A stretch of DNA of 42,352 nucleotides from an uncultured Clostridia bacterium (GTDB lineage Bacteria; Bacillota; Clostridia; UBA1381): assembly GCA_959602045.1 (NCBI GenBank), contig CAUGRT010000025.1, positions 1-42,352 of the forward strand. The letters run 5' to 3'. How positions within the stretch are numbered: the stretch's first letter is position 1; every line of letters starts with the position of its first letter. Below, piece after piece: positions 16,258 through 23,379 of this stretch. The notes beneath the pieces were generated by a model. It worked only from the letters and a program-made list of their open reading frames with translations, made no database searches and was not told where the DNA came from. Made by a program: the position numbers and the translations under genes.

Positions 16258-16617
16258 ATGAGCGTGAAAGCGATTATAAAGGGAACGATTGTCGCACTGG
16301 TGCTGACGTTGATTTTTATTTTGCTGATGTCTGTGGTACTGTATTTTTCGGAGCTGGATGAGCGAATCATTGAGATCGGCGTTTATGTCGGAACGGCGGC
16401 AGGCGTGATTACGGGAGCGGTCGGAACGGCAAAGGGTGCCGGAAGAAAGGTACTGATTCACTGCCTTTTGATGGGACTTTTGTATCTGGCGGTTATGGCA
16501 GGAATTACGTTACTGGTCAAGGGCGGCGTGACGTTGAATTACCATTTCTTTACGGTGATTGCCGGGGTCATGGCATGCAGTATTTTCGGAGCGGTCGTCG
16601 GAAGAGCAGGGGCTTGA
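16258..16617 (+). CDS. TIGR04086-family membrane protein
   Basis: The 119-residue polytopic membrane protein has about four hydrophobic helices (GTIVALVLTLIFILLMSVV, IGVYVGTAAGVITGAVG, LLMGLLYLAVMAGITLLV, FTVIAGVMACSIFGAVVG). It matches the length and glycine pattern of the TIGR04086 family, small Firmicutes membrane proteins of unknown function often encoded after yajC, as here. ATG 16258 follows GAAGGAGG. The stop codon overlaps the -35 element of the promoter of the attenuator RNA. Confidence 0.78.
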   Translation: MSVKAIIKGTIVALVLTLIFILLMSVVLYFSELDERIIEIGVYVGTAAGVITGAVGTAKGAGRKVLIHCLLMGLLYLAVMAGITLLVKGGVTLNYHFFTVIAGVMACSIFGAVVGRAGA

Positions 16618-16642
16618 CAAAGCCATAAAAATATGTTATTAT
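16614..16642 (+). promoter_or_regulatory. Strong promoter for the attenuator RNA upstream of the thi operon
   Basis: TTGACA (16614-16619) and TATTAT (16637-16642) are 17 bp apart. The -35 is perfect and overlaps the stop codon of the preceding gene. Transcription should start near 16648. Confidence 0.85.
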
Positions 16643-16647
16643 ATTGA

Positions 16648-16713
16648 ATGTGATCAGAATCACAAAGGGGTACACCACCGAAAGGGCGTAGGCTTCTTTG
16701 TGATTCTTTTTTT
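16648..16713 (+). ncRNA. Short promoter-proximal attenuator or riboswitch-like RNA
   Basis: A ~66-nt transcript is predicted. GTGAT/ATCAC (16650-16654 with 16659-16663) forms a small 5' hairpin. A mutually exclusive 12-bp stem, AGAATCACAAAG (16656-16667) with CTTTGTGATTCT (16696-16707), is followed by TTTTTTT, a good intrinsic terminator. The terminator loop carries conserved-looking GGGGTACACCACCGAAAGGG and CGTAGGCTT, including a CC-GAAA-GG mini-hairpin. This layout (5' hairpin competing with a terminator stem) is that of a transcriptional on-switch. From memory it resembles the guanidine-IV (mepA) class, which I cannot verify. The first gene downstream is thiS. It lacks the TPP riboswitch signature (CTGAGA). 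Confidence 0.65.
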
Positions 16714-16752
16714 ACCCTAAATAGGTCATTGTAAAATACAATGCTCGAATGA

Positions 16753-16842
16753 ATTTTTATCTGTTTTTTATTTTATTATGGCTCAAACATCCGCTACGCG
16801 GAGTAGAACTCGCCTCCAAAAAACAAAAAAGCAGATAAAAAT
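16753..16842. repeat. Dispersed hairpin element, copy 6
   Basis: Arms ATTTTTATCTG and CAGATAAAAAT pair, with looser A/T-rich inner arms. The core is GGCTCAAACATCCGCTACGCGGAGTAGAACTCGCC in two parts, lacking the CTGCG found in other long cores. It sits between the attenuator RNA and thiS. Confidence 0.82.
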
Positions 16843-16909
16843 CTCATAGAAAAAGTTTGTATAATTTTATAATCACCAAATAAAAATCATAGAGAGGGTG
16901 TTGACAGAA

Positions 16910-17107
16910 GTGATTCAATTCAACGGAAAAGCGATTGAGGATTTTGATGGCAGAGCGCTTACGGAGCTGTTGTCGGCGAACCGTTACAAAACGGCATTGA
17001 TTGCGGTGGAGTATAACGGTGCGATTCTGCCAAAGGATCAATATGACAAAACAATCTTAAAGGATGGCGATACATTAGAGGTTGTATCGTTTGTAGGAGG
17101 CGGCTGA
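16910..17107 (+). CDS. thiS: Sulfur carrier protein ThiS
   Basis: This ~65-residue ubiquitin-fold sulfur carrier donates sulfur for thiazole formation. It begins MIQFNGK and ends in the required Gly-Gly (VVSFVGGG), whose terminus is adenylated by ThiF and thiocarboxylated. Start codons are ambiguous: GTG 16910 gives the usual family N-terminus, while TTG 16901 or GTG 16898 would add three or four residues (LTE or VLTE). It is first in thiS-thiF-thiG-thiH-tenI and is separated from thiF by 2 bp. Confidence 0.92.
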   Translation: MIQFNGKAIEDFDGRALTELLSANRYKTALIAVEYNGAILPKDQYDKTILKDGDTLEVVSFVGGG

Positions 17108-17109
17108 TT

Positions 17110-17745
17110 ATGAAACCATCACGCGAGGAGTTTGAGAAAACCCTGATAGAGCGGCACACAAAGCCTGTGCATGACAAGCTGAAAAAGGCAGTGGTTGCCA
17201 TTGCCGGCGCGGGCGGACTGGGTTCCAATATTGCGGTATCGCTTGCACGAGCCGGAGTGGGACATCTTTTTATCGTGGATTTTGATCGGGTGGAGATGAG
17301 CAATCTGAACCGTCAGCAATATTTTGTCAAGCATTTGGGAATGTATAAAACAGAGGCGCTTGCCGAAACGCTGCATGAGATCAATCCCTATACGGAGGTT
17401 GAAGTTCAGAATATCAAAGTAACCGAAGAAAACGCCGCCGAAATTTTTGCGGATTATGATATAATTTGCGAAGCCTTTGACCGTCCGGAAAACAAGGCGA
17501 TGCTGATTAACACAATTTTGACGAAAACGCCGGAAAAGACCATTGTTTCCGGCTCCGGAATGGCAGGATATTTGAGCGCGAATCTGATTCGAACCCGAAA
17601 AATATCCAATCACTTATACATCAGCGGAGACGGTGTGACGGACGCTGCCGATGTGAACGGTTTGATGGCACCGAGAGTTGCCGTATGCGCCAATCATCAG
17701 GCGAATATGGTGATTCGGCTGATTCTGGGAGAGTCGGAAAGTTAA
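17110..17745 (+). CDS. thiF: ThiS adenylyltransferase ThiF
   Basis: This 211-residue E1-like enzyme of the short clostridial ThiF type uses ATP to adenylate the C-terminus of ThiS. The nucleotide-binding motif VAIAGAGGLGSNIAVSLARAG (in two overlapping parts) and the downstream DFDRVEMSNLNRQQY are present. The zinc-binding Cys pairs of the longer E. coli ThiF/MoeB proteins are absent, as is usual for this short subgroup. It is positioned directly after thiS and before thiG. Confidence 0.92.
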   Translation: MKPSREEFEKTLIERHTKPVHDKLKKAVVAIAGAGGLGSNIAVSLARAGVGHLFIVDFDRVEMSNLNRQQYFVKHLGMYKTEALAETLHEINPYTEVEVQNIKVTEENAAEIFADYDIICEAFDRPENKAMLINTILTKTPEKTIVSGSGMAGYLSANLIRTRKISNHLYISGDGVTDAADVNGLMAPRVAVCANHQANMVIRLILGESES

Positions 17746-17783
17746 GAGTTTTGGGAGTTTATTTAGGAAAGGAAATAAAACAG

Positions 17784-18551
17784 ATGAATGATCAATTAAT
17801 TCTTGGGGGACATGAGTTTACCTCCCGTTTTATCTTGGGATCGGGAAAATATTCTTTGGATTTGATTCGTGCTGCCATTGAGCATGCCGGAGCGCAGATT
17901 ATCACATTGGCATTGCGGCGCGCCGCAACGGGGGATGTGGCAAATATCATGGATTATATTCCGAAAAATGTCACACTTCTTCCCAATACCTCCGGCGCGA
18001 GAAATGCGGAAGAAGCGGTACGGATTGCGCGGCTGGCACGGGAAATCGGCTGCGGCGATTTTGTTAAAATCGAATGTATCCGCGACTCCAAATATCTTTT
18101 GCCCGATAACTACGAAACGGCAAAGGCAACGGAAATCCTGGCAAAGGAGGGCTTTGTCGTGATGCCGTATATGTATCCGGACTTAAATGCGGCACGGGAT
18201 ATGGTGAATGCCGGAGCGGCGTGTATCATGCCGTTGGGGGCGCCAATCGGCTCCAATAAAGGACTTTGCACCAAAGAATTTATCAAGATTCTGATTGATG
18301 AAATCGACTTGCCGATTATTGTGGACGCAGGCATCGGAAAACCGTCGCAGGCGTGTGAAGCAATGGAAATGGGTGCGGCGGCGATTATGGCAAATACGGC
18401 GATTGCTACAGCCGGCGATATTCCGGCAATGGCAGATGCATTTAAGAAAGCGATCGAGGCAGGAAGAACCGCTTATTTGAGCGGCATGGGACGCGTTATC
18501 GAAAAGGGCGCAACGGCTTCTTCGCCGCTGACCGGTTTTTTGCATGATTAA
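17784..18551 (+). CDS. thiG: Thiazole synthase ThiG
   Basis: The 255-residue TIM-barrel enzyme condenses 1-deoxy-D-xylulose 5-phosphate, dehydroglycine and ThiS-thiocarboxylate to the thiazole phosphate. The imine-forming Lys lies in FVKIECIRDSKYLLPDN. The phosphate-binding C-terminal segments (MPLGAPIGSNKGL, DAGIGKPSQACEAMEMGA) are intact. ATG 17784 follows AAAGGAAAT. The substrate DXP is made by Dxs, encoded at 32996 in this window. Confidence 0.97.
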   Translation: MNDQLILGGHEFTSRFILGSGKYSLDLIRAAIEHAGAQIITLALRRAATGDVANIMDYIPKNVTLLPNTSGARNAEEAVRIARLAREIGCGDFVKIECIRDSKYLLPDNYETAKATEILAKEGFVVMPYMYPDLNAARDMVNAGAACIMPLGAPIGSNKGLCTKEFIKILIDEIDLPIIVDAGIGKPSQACEAMEMGAAAIMANTAIATAGDIPAMADAFKKAIEAGRTAYLSGMGRVIEKGATASSPLTGFLHD

Positions 18552-18567
18552 TGAAGGAGGGAAGCTC

Positions 18568-19719
18568 ATGGAGGAAAGAATAGATCACATGAAATACCTT
18601 CCGGATATGGAAGTGATTGATTCCACGCTGTTAGATGAAGTAACGGCGCGGATGGAGGCATATGACTATGATCGGTATACCGCAAAGGATGTGCGGATTG
18701 CGCTGAATCATGACAACCGCACACCGGAGGATTTTGCGGCGCTGCTGTCGCCGGCGGCATTTCCGTTTTTGGAGGAAATGGCACAAAAGGCACAGGAGGA
18801 AACCAGAAAGCATTTTGGGAACTCAATTTATATGTTCACACCGCTCTATATTGCGAATTATTGTGAGAATTACTGCATTTACTGCGGTTTTAACTGCCAC
18901 AATAAGATCAAGCGCGCAAAGCTTGACATGAATGAGGTTGAGCAGGAAATGCAGGAGATTGCCAAATCCGGCTTGCAGGAAATTTTGATTTTAACCGGAG
19001 AATCCAAAAAGATGTCGGATGTTCGGTATATCGGAGAAGCGTGCAAAATTGCAAAAAAATATTTCAAGGTTGTCGGTATCGAGGTTTATCCGATGAACAG
19101 TGAGGACTATCATTATCTGCATGAGTGCGGTGTGGATTTTGTGACCGTTTTTCAGGAAACCTATAATAGTGATAAATATGAAACGTTGCATCTTGCCGGG
19201 CATAAGCGGATTTTTCCTTATCGTTTTTATGCGCAGGAACGTGCCATTCTCGGCGGTATGCGCGGTGTGGGATTTGCGGCATTGCTGGGACTGGACGATT
19301 TCCGAAAGGACGCCTTTGCTACCGGAATGCATGCGTATCTTTTGCAGCGAAAATACCCTCATGCGGAAATCGCATTTTCCTGTCCGCGGCTGCGCCCGAT
19401 TATCAATAATGATAAAATCAACCCCAAGGATGTTCATGAGCCGCAGTTGTTGCAGGTGATCTGCGCTTATCGGTTATTTATGCCGTTTGCCAATATTACC
19501 ATTTCCACGCGTGAATGTGAGCGGTTCCGGGATCATATTATTCAAATTGCGGCAACCAAAATCAGCGCCGGCGTGAATGTCGGGATCGGCGGTCATACCG
19601 GAGAGGAAAAGGGCGATGAGCAGTTTGAAATTTCGGACGGAAGAAATGTGGATGAGGTGTATCGTGCCATTGAACGGGAAGGCTTACAGCCGGTTATGAG
19701 TGATTATATTTATGTGTAA
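18568..19719 (+). CDS. thiH: 2-iminoacetate (dehydroglycine) synthase ThiH
   Basis: The 383-residue radical-SAM tyrosine lyase supplies dehydroglycine to ThiG under anaerobic conditions. The cluster motif is C-x3-C-x2-C in YCENYCIYCGFNC. Other family features are LTGESKKMS, FQETYNSDKY, and the C-terminal BATS-like region with SAGVNVGIGGHTG. ATG 18568 follows AAGGAGGG. An upstream in-frame ATG at 18544 would overlap thiG and is less likely. Use of ThiH rather than the oxygen-dependent ThiO fits an anaerobe. Confidence 0.97.
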   Translation: MEERIDHMKYLPDMEVIDSTLLDEVTARMEAYDYDRYTAKDVRIALNHDNRTPEDFAALLSPAAFPFLEEMAQKAQEETRKHFGNSIYMFTPLYIANYCENYCIYCGFNCHNKIKRAKLDMNEVEQEMQEIAKSGLQEILILTGESKKMSDVRYIGEACKIAKKYFKVVGIEVYPMNSEDYHYLHECGVDFVTVFQETYNSDKYETLHLAGHKRIFPYRFYAQERAILGGMRGVGFAALLGLDDFRKDAFATGMHAYLLQRKYPHAEIAFSCPRLRPIINNDKINPKDVHEPQLLQVICAYRLFMPFANITISTRECERFRDHIIQIAATKISAGVNVGIGGHTGEEKGDEQFEISDGRNVDEVYRAIEREGLQPVMSDYIYV

Positions 19720-20278
19720 ATTAATTGTAGTATCCAACAGACGGTTGGCAGTGAATTTTGCGGAACGGATTCAAGAAATCACCGCCCTGGAGATTCCGGT
19801 AATTTTACGGGAAAAGGATTTGAATGAAACGGAATATCAGGCATTGGCGGAAAAAATGCTGAAAATTTCGGATCGGATACTTCTCCATACTTATCCGTCC
19901 GTTGCCAAAAAACTTGGATATGGACGGATTCATTTACCTCTGCGGATTTTGGAGAGCAGTGATTTGCAGGGATTTACCACGGTAGGAGCGTCGGTTCACA
20001 GCGTTGAAGAAGCGATTCGTGCGCAGGAATTGGGAGTTCATTATATAACGGCAGGGCATGTTTTTCAAACAGACTGCAAAAAAGGAGTTCCGCCGCGCGG
20101 CTTGAAATTTTTAAAAGACGTTTGTGCGGCGGTGGAGATTCCGGTTTATGCCATCGGCGGCATCACGCCGGAAAATACCCCATCGGCATTGGAATGTGGT
20201 GCTGCCGGTGTTTGCGCAATGTCCTCCTTTATGACTGCGCCCGATGTCGGAGCGCTATATCGAAAATTCCCCAAATGA
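19712..20278 (+). CDS. tenI: TenI-like thiazole tautomerase (ThiE/TenI superfamily)
   Basis: The 188-residue protein has the ThiE/TenI TIM-barrel fold. At the position where ThiE proteins carry a Gly-Pro...Thr-x-x-Lys phosphate/pyrimidine-binding motif, this sequence has TAGHVFQTDCKKGVPPRGL. That is the TenI pattern with the catalytic His, so I call it TenI-like rather than thiamin phosphate synthase. TenI aromatises the ThiG product. The ATG at 19712 overlaps the thiH stop by 8 bp, indicating translational coupling. A bona fide ThiE would then have to be encoded elsewhere. Confidence 0.8.
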   Translation: MCKLIVVSNRRLAVNFAERIQEITALEIPVILREKDLNETEYQALAEKMLKISDRILLHTYPSVAKKLGYGRIHLPLRILESSDLQGFTTVGASVHSVEEAIRAQELGVHYITAGHVFQTDCKKGVPPRGLKFLKDVCAAVEIPVYAIGGITPENTPSALECGAAGVCAMSSFMTAPDVGALYRKFPK

Positions 20279-20284
20279 ATATGG

Positions 20285-21088
20285 TTAGTTCATATCCTTT
20301 GGGGAATGTCCCATTTGTTTCACATACATTTTATAAAAATGCGCGTAGCTGTTAAAGCCGGCATTCATGCTTGCCTGAAGCAGGGATTGACCGCTGCGGC
20401 GCATTTCCTGCACCAGCAAAATGCGTTTGTAATTCACATACTGGCTGATTGTATGCCCGGTGCATTTTTTAAAAACCTTGCATAGGTAATGCTTATCAAT
20501 AAAAAACCGCTGTGCCAGTGCGTCTAAGGTGATCGGCTCGGTTAAGTGGCGGTTGATGTACATGATGATATTGCGGATTCGCTCGTTGTGCGTGTAAAAT
20601 TTATCTGCCGACTGCGAGCGGTTAAGCAGATACAAAAGCTCAATAATGACATGATTCATCACTGAATATTCCTGTTCCTCATAATAGCCGTACAACCGCC
20701 GGATACAGTCTGCGGCGGCGGGGTTTTCTTCACCGTCCACCACATTTCCTGTCCCCAATTGCCGATTTTGAAACAATGCCAAAAATTCGGTACAGTTATT
20801 TTCAAGAAAAAATTCGGATTTCAAATACAGAACAATCCGATCGTAGGTCTGATCGGAAAGAAACGTCATCTGATGCAGCTCAAAGGGGCGCGTACAGCAA
20901 ATATCATGCGCTTTGAGCCGATAAGAATTTCCCTCCACATAAAATTCACAATCCCCTGTCTGAACAAATACGATTTCATAAATATCATCATGGTTGTGCA
21001 GTTTAAAATGAATTGTTTTCGGCTCGTCAATATCATGTACAATCGCAAAGCTTGTCCCCGGGATAATATCAATTGTCTGATGTGCCAT
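20285..21088 (-). CDS. AraC-family transcriptional regulator divergent from uxuB
   Basis: The 267-residue regulator has an N-terminal cupin effector domain (FKLHNHDDIYEIVFVQTGDCEFYVEGNSY near 27-55) and a C-terminal double helix-turn-helix (EPITLDALAQRFFIDKHYLCKVFKKCTGHTISQYV...GFNSYAHFYKMYVKQMGHSPKD). It is convergent with tenI, with 6 bp between stop codons, and divergent from uxuB. It is therefore a candidate sensor of uronate sugars or their oligomers. The ligand is unknown. Confidence 0.9.
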   Translation of the reverse strand: MAHQTIDIIPGTSFAIVHDIDEPKTIHFKLHNHDDIYEIVFVQTGDCEFYVEGNSYRLKAHDICCTRPFELHQMTFLSDQTYDRIVLYLKSEFFLENNCTEFLALFQNRQLGTGNVVDGEENPAAADCIRRLYGYYEEQEYSVMNHVIIELLYLLNRSQSADKFYTHNERIRNIIMYINRHLTEPITLDALAQRFFIDKHYLCKVFKKCTGHTISQYVNYKRILLVQEMRRSGQSLLQASMNAGFNSYAHFYKMYVKQMGHSPKDMN

Positions 21089-21139
21089 GCTTGTTCTCTC
21101 CTTGTATTGTCAAAGTCAATCATCCGAATATGGCAGCAG

Positions 21140-21232
21140 GAAGTTTCATCTGTTTTTCGTTCTATTGCGGCTCAAACATCCGCTACGCTGCGCGGAACTC
21201 GCCTTCATAGACCGAAAAGCAGATGAAACTTC
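21140..21232. repeat. Dispersed hairpin element, copy 7
   Basis: Arms GAAGTTTCATCTGTTTTTCG and CGAAAAGCAGATGAAACTTC pair over 20 bp with one G-U wobble. The short core is on the plus strand (GGCTCAAACATCCGC...GCGGAACTCGCC). It occupies the divergent region between the AraC gene and uxuB. Confidence 0.92.
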
Positions 21233-21335
21233 TTTCAAGAAATCGGAACCATTCATAATCAAATTTCATTATAACACAAAAAGACAATATATGCAATGTT
21301 TTTGATAATATAGGGTTAGATAAATTTTATAAAAT

Positions 21336-21365
21336 ATGATACTATAGAAACTGAAAAAGTATCAT
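21336..21365. promoter_or_regulatory. Inverted repeat upstream of uxuB (possible operator)
   Basis: ATGATACT (21336-21343) and AGTATCAT (21358-21365) form a perfect 8-bp inverted repeat with a 14-bp spacer, ending 25 bp before the uxuB start codon. It could be an operator for the divergent regulator or a small mRNA hairpin. No match to a named site is claimed. Confidence 0.5.
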
Positions 21366-21390
21366 TTTACGGAAAGGAACAGGTGCGGAT

Positions 21391-22983
21391 ATGGAACTGA
21401 CAAAAAAGGGCATACAAGCTCATGAAGCATGGGAAAAAGCAGGGATTGCCCTGCCGCGGTTTAACGTTGAGGAGATGTGCGGAGCAACCGAAGAGAACCC
21501 GGAGTGGGTACATTTCGGAGCCGGAAATATTTTCAGAGGGTTCATTGGCTCAATTGCGCAAAATCTGTTGAATGAGGGAGCAATGAAAACCGGAATTACG
21601 GCGGTCGAGAGCTTTGATTCGGAGGTTATAGAAAAAATTTACAAGCCGCATGACAATTTGACGCTGAATGTCATGATGGATAAAAATTCGGCATTGAATA
21701 TGGAGGTTCTCGCCGGAATTGCAGACGGTATTTTGGCGCAGGATTTTGACAGGCTGATGAAAATTGCCGAAAAACCGTCCCTGAAGATGATCAGCTTCAC
21801 GATTACGGAAAAGGGATATGCGGTATCGGGAGCGGACGGCGCATTGTATAAGGCGGTTGAGGAGGATATTCAAAGCGGCCCGTCGGCGGATTTGAAGCAT
21901 ACGATGAGTATTGTTGCCGTGATGCTGTATCATCGGTATCAAAACAGCGCTTACCCGATTGCCATTGTCAGCATGGATAACTGCTCGCACAATGGTGAAA
22001 AGCTCAAGGCAGGCGTTATGACGGTAGCGGAAGCATGGGAGAAAAACGGCTTTACCGATGCTGGATTTATTGCATATTTAAACGAAAAAGTATCGTTCCC
22101 CTGGAGCATGATTGACAAGATTACACCGCGTCCGGACGAGAAAATCAAAACGCGTCTGACGGAATTGGGTGTTTCTGATATGGAAATTGTCGTTACGGAA
22201 AAGCATACCTATATTGCACCGTTTGTTAATGCGGAGCTTCCGCAATACTTGGTGATTGAGGACGATTTCCCGAACGGTCGTCCGCCATTGGAAAAAGCAG
22301 GCGTTTATATGACCGATCGCGATACGGTCAATAAGGCGGAAACCATGAAAGTCACAACCTGCTTAAACCCCTTGCACACAGGATTGGCGATCTTCGGTTG
22401 TCTGTTGGGGTACCGGACAATCTGGGAGGAAATGCAGGATGCGGATTTGGCAGGAATGGTACATAAAATCGCCGATGAGGGCATGAAAGTTGTCACTGAT
22501 CCGGGCATTATCAATCCACAGGCATTTGTGAATGAGGTTATCGGCGAACGGCTGCCGAATCCCAATATCCCGGATGCGCCGCAGAGAATTGCGACAGACA
22601 CCTCTCAAAAGATTACCGTTCGCTATGGCGAAACTATTAAGTCCTATCTGGCTTCGGATTCGTTGGATATTCGGGAGTTGGACGCGATTCCTACCGTGAT
22701 TGCCGGGTGGTTCCGGTATTTGCTGGCAGTGGACGATAACGGCAACGCATTTACCCCCAGCCCCGACCCGATGCTGGCGGCTATGCAGAAAAAACTGGAC
22801 GGAATTGAAGTCGGCAAGCCCGAAACAGCTGATGGAAGATTAAAGGATATTTTGTGCAATGAAACGCTGTTTGGGACGGATTTGTATAAGGCAGGACTCG
22901 GAGAAAAAATAGAAGAACGTTTCAAAAAAATGCTTTCGGGAAAAGGCGCGGTAAGACAAGTGCTTTCCGCATATCGTCAATAA
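21391..22983 (+). CDS. uxuB: D-mannonate oxidoreductase (fructuronate reductase), mannitol dehydrogenase family
   Basis: This 530-residue polyol dehydrogenase reduces D-fructuronate to D-mannonate with NADH, the step before UxuA in glucuronate breakdown. The N-terminal nucleotide-binding segment contains HFGAGNIFRGFIGS. The C-terminal catalytic domain contains KVTTCLNPLHTGLAIFGCLLG, the family Lys/Asn/His region (consensus K-x5-N-x3-H). Family members of this length are typical in Firmicutes. ATG 21391 follows GGAAAGGAACAG. It is the first gene of uxuB-uxuA. The gap between the two genes is unusually long (396 bp) and holds two hairpin elements. Confidence 0.88.
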   Translation: MELTKKGIQAHEAWEKAGIALPRFNVEEMCGATEENPEWVHFGAGNIFRGFIGSIAQNLLNEGAMKTGITAVESFDSEVIEKIYKPHDNLTLNVMMDKNSALNMEVLAGIADGILAQDFDRLMKIAEKPSLKMISFTITEKGYAVSGADGALYKAVEEDIQSGPSADLKHTMSIVAVMLYHRYQNSAYPIAIVSMDNCSHNGEKLKAGVMTVAEAWEKNGFTDAGFIAYLNEKVSFPWSMIDKITPRPDEKIKTRLTELGVSDMEIVVTEKHTYIAPFVNAELPQYLVIEDDFPNGRPPLEKAGVYMTDRDTVNKAETMKVTTCLNPLHTGLAIFGCLLGYRTIWEEMQDADLAGMVHKIADEGMKVVTDPGIINPQAFVNEVIGERLPNPNIPDAPQRIATDTSQKITVRYGETIKSYLASDSLDIRELDAIPTVIAGWFRYLLAVDDNGNAFTPSPDPMLAAMQKKLDGIEVGKPETADGRLKDILCNETLFGTDLYKAGLGEKIEERFKKMLSGKGAVRQVLSAYRQ

Positions 22984-23000
22984 GATAGAAAAATAAGATA

Positions 23001-23091
23001 GGTCTTGCAGCTGCTTTTTATTCCGCGGAGGTGAATCACGGTTGAAATTCGTGCTCTGAGCCGGAGAGAAATAAAAAGCGGCTGCAAGACC
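23001..23091. repeat. Dispersed hairpin element, copy 8 (swapped apical core)
   Basis: Arms GGTCTTGCAGCTGCTTTTTAT and ATAAAAAGCGGCTGCAAGACC (given as parts of one 21-bp stem) pair with one G-U wobble and share little with other copies. The core boundaries GGAGGTGA and CTGAGCCGG are kept, but the apex is a different small stem (CACG...CGTG). It starts 17 bp after the uxuB stop. Confidence 0.82.
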
Positions 23092-23229
23092 GGAGATTTT
23101 TTTACATAGATTACCTGTATTTTCTCTCTGTTCAATCCGATGGAGGGAGGAAGCTTACACATTTAAACAATATCGGTGATGTTGATAAAAATCATCAAAA
23201 TAGGCAAATTGTACCGAATGTAGCGGCAG

Positions 23230-23327
23230 GAAAATTCATCTGTTTTTCGTTCCATTGCGGCTCAGACATCCGCTACGCTGCGCGGAGTAGAACTCGCCTT
23301 CATAGACCGAAAAACAGATGAATTTTC
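23230..23327. repeat. Dispersed hairpin element, copy 9 (perfect 20-bp arms, long core)
   Basis: Arms GAAAATTCATCTGTTTTTCG and CGAAAAACAGATGAATTTTC are perfect complements over 20 bp. The long core with GCGGAGTAGAACTCGCC is present. It lies 53 bp upstream of uxuA inside the uxuB-uxuA gap. Between copies 8 and 9 (23092-23229) I see nothing recognisable. Confidence 0.93.
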
Positions 23328-23379
23328 AATCAAGAATTGGTGTTTACAATTGACTAAATTAAAAAGGAGAATCAGAATC

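Noticed and set aside
16640..16910. TPP riboswitch upstream of thiS
   Set aside because: GCGTAGG-like and GGGGTAC-like bases are present, but the CTGAGA box and the two-armed TPP architecture are not. The RNA is also too short.
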